Source: Cyclina sinensis | Lineage: Eukaryota; Mollusca; Bivalvia; Venerida; Veneridae | Length of the DNA stretch: 64,000 nucleotides | Assembly (NCBI GenBank): GCA_012932295.1 | Contig: JAAONU010000009.1 | Location: 11,759,535 to 11,823,534 of the forward strand | Reading direction: 5' to 3' | The notes under the pieces: model-generated | Database searches by the model: none | What the model saw: only the letters and a program-made list of their open reading frames with translations | What the model was told of the DNA's origin: nothing | Part shown: positions 56,510 through 64,000 of the stretch, piece by piece | Layout: each line of letters begins with the position of its first letter | Numbering within the stretch: position 1 is the stretch's first letter | Translations under genes and position numbers: made by a program

Positions 56510-57214
56510 AAATTACCCTTCCTTTACTATCATCTACACATTAAGGTAGTTCATCCCTGAAAGTTTAAGCAAAATCTGCCATCCGGTTTATGAGGAGTTG
56601 CCTTTCCAAATTTATTTCACTTTATGGTATATAGTTAAAAAATCAACAAAGGGCCATAATTCCATTAAATTTGGTCGCAGCAAAAATTCCTTCCATTACT
56701 ATCATCTATACATTAAGGTTGTTCATTCCTGAAAGTTTAAGCAAAATCTGCCATCCGGTTTATGAGGAGTTGCGTTCACAAATTTATTTGGCTATATGGT
56801 ATATAGTGAAAAAATCAACAAAGGGCCATAATTCCGTTAAATTTGGTCTATACTATCATGTACACATTAAGGTTGTTCATCCCTGAAAGTTTAAGCAAAA
56901 TATGCCATCCGGTTTAGGAGGAGTTGCGTTCACAAATTTATTTCACTTCATGGTGAAAAAATCAACAAAGGGCCATAATTCCGTTAAATTTGGTCGCAGC
57001 AAAAATTCCTTCCGTTACTATCATCTACACATTAAGGTTGTTCATCCCTGAAAGTTTAAGCAAAATCTGCCATCCGGTTTAAGAGGAGTTGCGTTCACAA
57101 AATTTTGGGACTGTACGTACAGACGTACAGACGTACGGTCTTATTATCTTACGGTCGTACGGACTGACGGACAAGTGCAACGCTATATGCTCCCACTTTG
57201 TGGGGGCATAAAAA
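56510..57214 (+). mobile_element. M-array element with GCATAA-type 3' end
   Basis: Four units of ~155-173 bp (CATTAAGGTTGTTCATCCCTG, TTTAAGCAAAATCTGCCATC, AAGGGCCATAATTCCGTTAA), then a stretch of palindromic GTACG motifs (57113-57166: CGTACAGACGTACAGACGTAC) and a hairpin at 57186-57210 (TATGCTCCCACTTTGTGGGGGCATA type) with AAAA. No 5' end; it follows the previous L end directly. Confidence 0.75.
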
Positions 57215-57292
57215 TGTTAGGTCAGGACAGGATGTGACAGAACAAAGTGATTCCTGTATAGTCCCCCAAACTATGTCTGGTGGGGGTATAAT
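57215..57292 (+). mobile_element. Isolated T-type 3' end
   Basis: GATTCCTGTATAGTCCCCC ... GGTGGGGGTATAAT, hairpin at 57257-57290, directly after the M element end. No T array or 5' end nearby, so another stacked terminus. Confidence 0.65.
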
Positions 57293-58136
57293 TTGTGTTA
57301 CAGAAACATGCTTCACACTGCCACTCTTTCATTAGCAAAGGTTCGTTTGCAATTCATTGATCAAGATATTAAAAACTTAATACTTTTCATGCAAGTTGAT
57401 TAATATATTCATCTGAAAATATCTAGCAAATGAAAGACTATGAAAAACTGACTCTGGACTGTTCATGATGAAAGCTTGAGTTGTGCAAAACACATTCTGA
57501 TGGCACTGTACTCCATTTCAGAAGATGAAACTGTGATTTTAATTATTTGAAGACAATTTTAAGACAATGTCTTATTTTTAATACAGTTTCAAATAGAATA
57601 CTTGACAATGAAGTGTGCATTTTTTAGCACTTCTTTTGTCTTTCATGGTGTCCAATGATGTAGGAATGTCATTACATAATATACGGGGGACATACTGTCT
57701 TTGTTTTGGTAAGTCACTGTTTATTGTCATTGTCTGTTGTTTAATCCTGTCTTCTTTAAAACACTTAACAAAATTTGCTCTTGAGAAAATACCTGTAGGC
57801 TTTAAAATGTGGTCTTTACTTGCGCCTGATGTTATATGAAAATACCAAAATCAACAAGCAAGACACTCAAGAACTAATAAAATTAAGCATCCACAATTTG
57901 TAAAGGATCTTTTTTATGTATTTTAAAATCATTTCTTGCATTTTGGAATGTGTTTTTGATTGTTAAATCAACAGCATTTGATATGTACCACAAGTGACTT
58001 TTTGTATGCAGAAAGTAGAGAGATCATTTTTGTCGTAAGACATGTTGTCCTTCGGAAAACAGGCACACTTTTGTCAGATACTGATCAGAGCATAATACAT
58101 TTGCTTTCCTTCGTCTTTTTCTTCTTAAAATAATTA
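57293..58136. other. Unassigned AT-rich sequence
   Basis: No repeat family or supported exon. Confidence 0.35.
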
Positions 58137-58486
58137 GGCCATTTTTTTTTTATATTTTGGTTTACTGATTTTTTTCAAAAAAAGGTAGGGTAGGAGGAGG
58201 GAAAAAAAAAAAAAAAAAAAATCTTGAAAAAAAAACAAAAAAACATCGGAAAGTCTTCTTATTTCTATTTATTCCTGAATACTGTATAATTTATATGAAT
58301 ATTTTAATAATGTTTTCAGTCTTTACTGTGAAGAAACCAAGGAAAATGAGCCATTCATACGGTACATTTTCCGTAAAATCAGCATTCAGAATTTTTTTTT
58401 TCCTGAAAAAATTTTTTTTTTTTTTTTCATTTTCCAAAATACAGGGTCGGCGGGTCAGTAAACCGAAAAATATAAAAATAATGGCC
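58137..58486. mobile_element. 350-bp Harbinger-like MITE
   Basis: Left end GGCCATTTTTTTTTTATATT then TTGGTTTACTGA; right end TCAGTAAACCGAAAAATAT ... AATGGCC. The inverted repeats are about 33 bp. Flanked on both sides by TTA (58134-58136 and 58487-58489), the 3-bp TWA duplication typical of PIF/Harbinger. The interior has A and T homopolymers (58203-58222, 58390-58428) and no coding capacity. Confidence 0.8.
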
Positions 58487-59923
58487 TTATTGTTAATATT
58501 TCCTGTACTTAGGAAAAGGAGATTATTATGACACCTATATCACAGTACACTTTTTGCCTGATTTTTTAAAAGTTAGTTACATATTTAGTGCTCAGAACCT
58601 GTACCTGTAGAGGAATCATCCAAGGTAAAAAAAAACCACTATAACATTTTATAAATTATGGGTAAAAAGAGTAGGTGAAAAATACAAAATCAATATCTTA
58701 TAGGGTTGACAATGTGATGTTGCTATTCAAATTTCAACATTTAATATGTAGATATTATAATATCATATATTATAATATTTTCCCATCTTTTATTCTGTCA
58801 GTGGTTGCTGATTGGTTCATTGGTTTGCACCCAATGTAGTTTACAGAGGCAAACCTTTGTGCATAATTCAATGTATAGTGTGACAAATTCGGTGGCATCT
58901 CATTAAACACTATAAATCTGTACTGAGCATTTAAATATACAACTATATAATGATATGCCCCACTGATTACATACCAGAAGTTACAACACAGCACTAGACA
59001 CAATTTTGTCCACTTATCCCTTTTGCAATGCTGCTAGTATCAAATAGCCTTCGAGTGAAAACATTGTTTTATGATAAATCTATCTGTATAGATAGATAGA
59101 CTGTGTGTACATACTGCTTCCTTTATTGTTCAAAATAATATTCTTCCTTACACTCACTTCTATGTTTAATGAAATATAATTCTTCTCCTGAAAACAAAAT
59201 AAGCAAAAAAAGTATTTTTGAAAATAATAATGCTTCTAGATAATCATATTCTATAGTGTTATAGAAACTCAAAGACAATAAAAAAACAATGAATTCTGAG
59301 TCAGTCAATCAAACAATTTTCTTATTAAGTGCATTTGTTAATATCCAGCAAAGTCGTCAGAAAATTGCACAAAATCCAAGACTGGGGTACTATAGGTTAA
59401 AACTTATCAGCAATGAGACATAAAATCGGTTGTCAACAAAACTAACTTAAGTACATTAATTTCAAGTTCACTTCATGAGAAAGAAGCCTTCTCATTAACA
59501 CCTATCATTTAGGTATATACTGAATCAAAAAGCTTTCAAAGGAATTGAATCCATGCAAGTAAAGTAAGAATTATATTTTCTAGTGTATTGACTATAATTA
59601 TTCTATTTAAACAGCCCCTAACATTCAGATTAAGTTTTTGGCAGTTGATTTAATACCAAATTACACCCTTTCAGTCTGTCAGATTTCTTTCAGTTATTTT
59701 TTGAAATACTAAATAACTCTTAAATTGTAAGTAAACACTTTACTAAATAGGCACACAGGAACACAATAACAAATAATCTTATGAAATAGTGAAATGCAGA
59801 GTAAAGTTTCATTCTGCAGAAGTTTAACGAACAAACTTGAATGTAGTTCTTTCATAAGATTTATTTACTATGAAGGCTGTCTACTACTTAAACTTGGTTA
59901 TTTCAGTTTTCAAAACATAAACT
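58487..59923. other. Unassigned AT-rich sequence
   Basis: Includes TATAATATCATATATTATAA at 58753-58772 and GATAGATAGA at 59090-59099. No supported gene; see the rejected exon candidate at 59159. Confidence 0.35.
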
Positions 59924-61860
59924 CAACAAGAGCCACCACAAGCAGTGGCCACGCTCAACTTTTTCCTATTTCCAAAGGCAAACACATCAGAGGAAGCACA
60001 TTGTGGTGAAGGGAAATATTATTATCAAATTCATCCATACCAATTTTTGCAAAATTCAATAATTTGATCTTGCCTCTCAACGTCATTTAAAGGTCAAGAT
60101 CATACTTGAAAGAATCAAAATTTCGGATTTGTCATAAGTATAGTTTTGTCCAAGTATGAATCAAATCCATAAAAAAATGACTAAGGTACAACAATTTAAG
60201 CAAAATTCAATCATCTGACCTTGACGGTCAAGGTTATTTTAAGGTCATGGTCACACCTGAGTTACTCAACATGTCGGTATTGTCATTAGTGTTGTTTTGT
60301 CCAAGTATGAATCAAATCCAACAACAAATAACAAAGTTATGGCGAATTTTAGCAAAATTCAATAAATTCACCTTGACTGTCAAGGTCATATTAAGGTCAA
60401 GGTCACAGATGAAAGAATCATAATGCTGGATTTGTCATGAGTGTTGTTTTGTCCAATATTGAATCAAATCCATAAATAAATACCAAAGTTATGGCCAATT
60501 TGAGCAAATTCAATAATTTGACCTTGACCCTCAAGGTCGTTTAAAGGTCAAGGTCAAACTAGAAAAAAAATCAAAATGTAAGATGTGTTGTAAGTGCTGT
60601 TTTGTCCAAGTATGAATCAAAACAAAAAATAAATGAGACAGTTATGAATATTTAAGCAAATTTAATTATCTATCAGGGTCATTTTTAGGTAATGGTCATC
60701 TGAGTTATTCAACATGTCTGTTTTGTCATAATTTTATGGTTGTTTTGTCCAAGTATGAATCAAATCCAACCATAAACAACAAAGTTATAACAATTTAATC
60801 AAAATTCAATAATTTTACCTTGATGCTCATGGTTATTTTAAGGTTAAAGGTCACACTTGAATATCATGTCAGCTTTGTCATAAGTGTTGTTTTGTCCAAG
60901 TCTCTTTCAAATCTAACCAAAAATGTCAAACTTATGGCCAGTTACAGCAAAATTCAATAATTTGACCTTGACTGTCAAGGTCATTTTAAGGTAAAGATCA
61001 TACGTGAAATAATCATCATGTTCGACTTGTCATAAGTTTTGTTTTTTCCAAGTATGAATCAAATTCATAAAAAAATGAGAAAGTTATGACAATTTAAGCA
61101 AAATTCAGTCATCTGACCTTGATGGTCAAGGTCATTTTTAGGTCATGATCATATTCAAGTTATTCAAACTGTCGGTTTTGTGATAAGTGTTATTTTGTCC
61201 AAGTATAAATCAAATCTAACAATAAACAACAAAGTTATGGCCAATTTTAGCAAATTTCAATAACTTGACCTTGCCTTTGAAGATCATTTTAAGGTCAAGA
61301 TCATACCTGAAAGAATCATAATGTCATCAATCATAATGGTGGACTTGTCATTAGTGTTGTTTTCTTCAAGTATGAATCAAATTCAACAACAAACAACAAA
61401 GTTAAGGCCAATTTAGCAAATTTCAATAATTTGACCTTGACTATGAAGGTCATTTTAAGGTCAAGGTCATACCTGAAAAAATCATAATGTCGGATATGTC
61501 GTAAGTGTTGTTTTGTCCAAGTATGAATCAAATCTAACAACAAACAACAAAGTTATGGCCAATTTAGCAAATTTCAATAATTTGACCTTGACTATGAAGG
61601 TCATTTTAAGGTCTGACCTTGAAGGTGAAGGTCATTTATGAGTCAAGGTCAAGTTCAGTATAGTCATCTTGAAGGTCTTGTCCAAAGGGTTGTTGTGTCC
61701 AAGTATGAAGACAATCTATTAACAAATAAAAAAAATATGATCAATGTTAAAGTTTTAAGACAGTAATGGCAATGGCAGCGGCAACGGCTGCGGCAACGGC
61801 AACAACACCATGACTATGACAATAACTTGATTTTTTCTTCAAAAAAGTCGAGCTAAAAAT
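59924..61860 (+). mobile_element. Complete S-family element (~1.94 kb)
   Basis: 5' CAACAAGAGCCACCACAAGC, subterminal GCTCAACTTTTTCC, ~150 bp units about 11 times (spacing 150-152 bp at 60877, 61029 and 61180). Then a GGCAAC/CGGCAA microsatellite (61762-61806) and a 3' end ACTTGATTTTTTC...AAAAAAGTCGAGC with TAAAAAT. The microsatellite takes the place of the GACG tract of other families. Confidence 0.85.
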
Positions 61861-62014
61861 GTAGCCACTTGAGATGACAGGAATTCTATATTCAGAGGAC
61901 GGCAGTCTTATTACTTCTCATTTAACCTTATGACATGTTCAGAAGAAAATGAAAACAGGAAATCACTAGATGCATACAAAGCAAATAAGGTATCCACAAT
62001 GGCAAATACAGTTT

Positions 62015-62642
62015 TTTTTTGTCCTAGTATGAATTAAATCCATCCATTATTAAAATTATGGCAATTTAAGCAAAATTCAATAACTTGACCTTGATGGTCA
62101 AGGTCATTTTAAAGTCAAGGTCAAACCTGAATATTCCAACATGTTGATTTTGTCATAAGTGTTGTTTTGTCAAATTATGAACCACATCCTTAAATAAATA
62201 ACAAAGTTATGACAATTTAAACAAAATTCAATAACTTGACCCTTATAGTCAGGGTCATTTTAAGGTGAAGGTCAAACTTGAATAGTTCAACGTTTCAGTT
62301 TTGTCATAAGTATTGTTTTGTCCAAGTATGAATCAAATCCGTAAATAAATGATAAAGTTATGATAATTTAAGCAAAATTCAATAATTTGACCTTGACAGT
62401 CAAGATCATTTTAAGATCAATGTCATACTTAATTTATTCAACATGTTATGTTACAAAAAAGTTGTTTTGTCCAAGTATGAATCAAATCCAACTATAGATA
62501 ACAAAGTTCTGACCAATTTTAGCAAAATTCAAGTTTGACATTGAAGGTGAAGGTCATTTAAGAGTGAAGGTCAAGTTCAGTCTGGTCTACTTGAAGGTCT
62601 TGTCCAAAGGGTTGTTGTGTCCAAGAATGAAGACAATCCACA
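62015..62642 (+). repeat. S-array segment without ends
   Basis: About four S units (TTTGTCCTAGTATGAATTAA, TTGACCTTGATGGTCAAGG), bounded on the left by ~150 bp of unassigned sequence (61861-62014) and on the right by an L 5' end. Probably an older S array interrupted by that L element. Confidence 0.7.
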
Positions 62643-64000
62643 AATCAAGAGGGCCATGATGCCCCTGGATTGCTCACCTGAGTACTTTGGTTTTAGGTTT
62701 GCTGTTAAGCAGTATTTCATTTTTTAACTGAAAATATGTAAGTGCCTACAAACCAAATATGTAAAATATCAGTGAATAAATAAAGGCTCTATGACAGAAA
62801 GTAGAAATATCTATTATAAGCTATCGTGACCTTGACCTTGACCCAGTGACCTCAAACCCTACCCATGGGTAGACGTCCATGCAATGAACCTATATATTGA
62901 ATATCAAAGATATTGGTCTATAAATGAAGGCTTTATGAGGTACAGTAGATAAATCTATTTTTATCCTCCATGACCTTTGACCTAATCTAATAATTTGAAA
63001 AAGCTTGATAAAGCTTGCTTCATGCCAAAATTTTAAAATTCTAGGCCTTGTGGTTTCAGACAAGAAGATTTTTAAAGATTTCCTTTTTTACATATTAAGG
63101 GCCCCCAAGGCGGGGCAAATTTTGACCCCAGGGCCAACATTTAATCAATACTGGTAAAGGTTCTTACACAATACTCAACACCAAATATCTAAGTTCTAGA
63201 CCTATTTGTTTTCGAGAAAATTATTTTTCATGTTTTTCCTATATAAATCTATATAAACCAAGAGAACCCTGGGGCGTGGCCAATTTTGACCCAGGGATCA
63301 TAATTTGAACAAACATGGTAGACATCCACTAGACAATGCTACATACCAAATATCTAAGCTGTAGGCATTGAGGTTTCCAGTAAGAAGATTTTTAAAGATT
63401 GCCTTTTTTACATATTAAGGGCCCCCGGGGTGGGGCCAATTTTGACCCCAGGGCCAACATATAAACAATACTGGTAAAGGTTTTCTACACAATACTCCAC
63501 ACCAAATATCTAAGGTCTAGTCCTTTTAGTTTCTGAGAAAAATGATTTTTCATGTTTTTCCTATATAACTATATGTAAACCAAGAGAACCCTGGGGCGTG
63601 GCCAATTTTGATCCAGGGGACATAATTTGAACAAACTTGATAGACATCCACTAGACAATGCTGCATACCAAATATCTAAGCTGTAGGCATTGTGGTTTCA
63701 GAGAAGAAGATTTTTTAAAGATTGCCTTTTTTAAATATTAAGGGCCCCCAGGGTGGGGCCAATTTTGACCCCGGGGCCAACATATAAACAATACTGGTAA
63801 AGGTTCTCAACACAATACTCCACACCAAATATCTAAGGTCTGGTCTTATTAGTTTCAGAGAAAAATGATTTTTCATGTTTTTCCTATATAACTATATGTA
63901 AATCAATAGAACCCTGGGGCGTGGCCAATTTTGACCCAGGGGACATAATTTGAACAAACTTGATAGAGGTCCACTAGACAATGCTGCACACCAAATATCT
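62643..64000 (+). mobile_element. L-family element with B array, running off the window
   Basis: 5' TCAAGAGGGCCATGATGCCC, GCTCACCTGAG, B head (TGACCTTGACCTTGACCCAG, GAGGTACAGTAGATAAATC). Then B units alternate between two subtypes: AAGGGCCCCCGGGGTGGGGCC and AACCCTGGGGCGTGGCC. Together these form a ~320-bp two-unit repeat (starts near 63100, 63415 and 63735). Confidence 0.8.

Noticed and set aside
59159..59188. Possible minus-strand micro-exon with a strong acceptor (TTTTGTTTTCAG) and donor-like GAA|GTGAGT
   Set aside because: With the phase-2 junctions of the IQ-motif gene the 30-bp segment contains a stop; only another phase is open. No other support.
1..64000. CRISPR array because of regular repeats
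   Set aside because: The repeats are 145-165 bp degenerate tandem units without unique spacers, and the DNA is plainly eukaryotic.

Overview
The window is eukaryotic genomic DNA, AT-rich, with almost no continuous coding sequence and a very high load of interspersed and nested repeats. The repeat style points to a bivalve mollusc: modular elements with 145-165 bp tandem units inside, a GACG/GACA microsatellite near one end and a terminal hairpin, resembling the Pearl/BIV160/HINE-type elements described from clams and oysters. I cannot name the species. No rRNA, intact tRNA or CRISPR array is visible.

The only host gene I can support is on the minus strand. Three exons (39928-40053, 39285-39431, 14892-15029) have matching splice sites, and every junction falls after the second base of a codon. 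Joining the last two rebuilds a consensus IQ (calmodulin-binding) motif across a 24.3 kb intron, and a second IQ motif ends the last exon. I do not recognise the protein. Introns and flanks of this gene hold nearly everything else in the window.

I recognise about ten families of apparently non-autonomous elements and give them working labels. L has 5' GGGCCATGATGGCCC and a 3' CTCAGGTGAGC hairpin. K has an L-type 5' end and its own array. S has GCTCGACTTTTT ends, G has ATGCCTCC...GGAGGCATAA, and T has TATACCCC...GGGGTATAA. D has a CAGGCAACAC end and F a GTCCCC...GGGGAC end. E, C, M and H are array types. They share one plan: a 5' end near (A)ACAAGRG, a subterminal inverted repeat, a tandem array, a microsatellite and a 3' hairpin followed by AAAA. 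Two filled sites read against related empty copies show clean insertion between A and T without target duplication. This suggests rolling-circle (Helitron/Helentron-like) transposition. Several copies carry two or three 3' ends in a row.

Layout. 1-14700: L, S, T, C, G and D elements, a decayed L1/Tx1-type endonuclease relic and a TA-flanked inverted-repeat transposon inside it. 14892-39431: the large intron, with L, E, F, T and G elements and one S array (28908-37640) that was hit by a 2.67 kb LINE with a 13-bp target duplication, by an L/K composite and by a 155-bp G element. 39431-42600: upstream exon, a tRNA-derived SINE and a Tc1-like transposase relic. 42800-50620: K, D, L (with a 302-bp dimeric array), F, S and T elements. 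51260-52900: a hAT-like element with a second one nested inside. 53100-57300: L with the second copy of the TA-flanked transposon, then M and T ends. 58137-58486: a Harbinger-like MITE. 59924-64000: S and L arrays running off the window edge.
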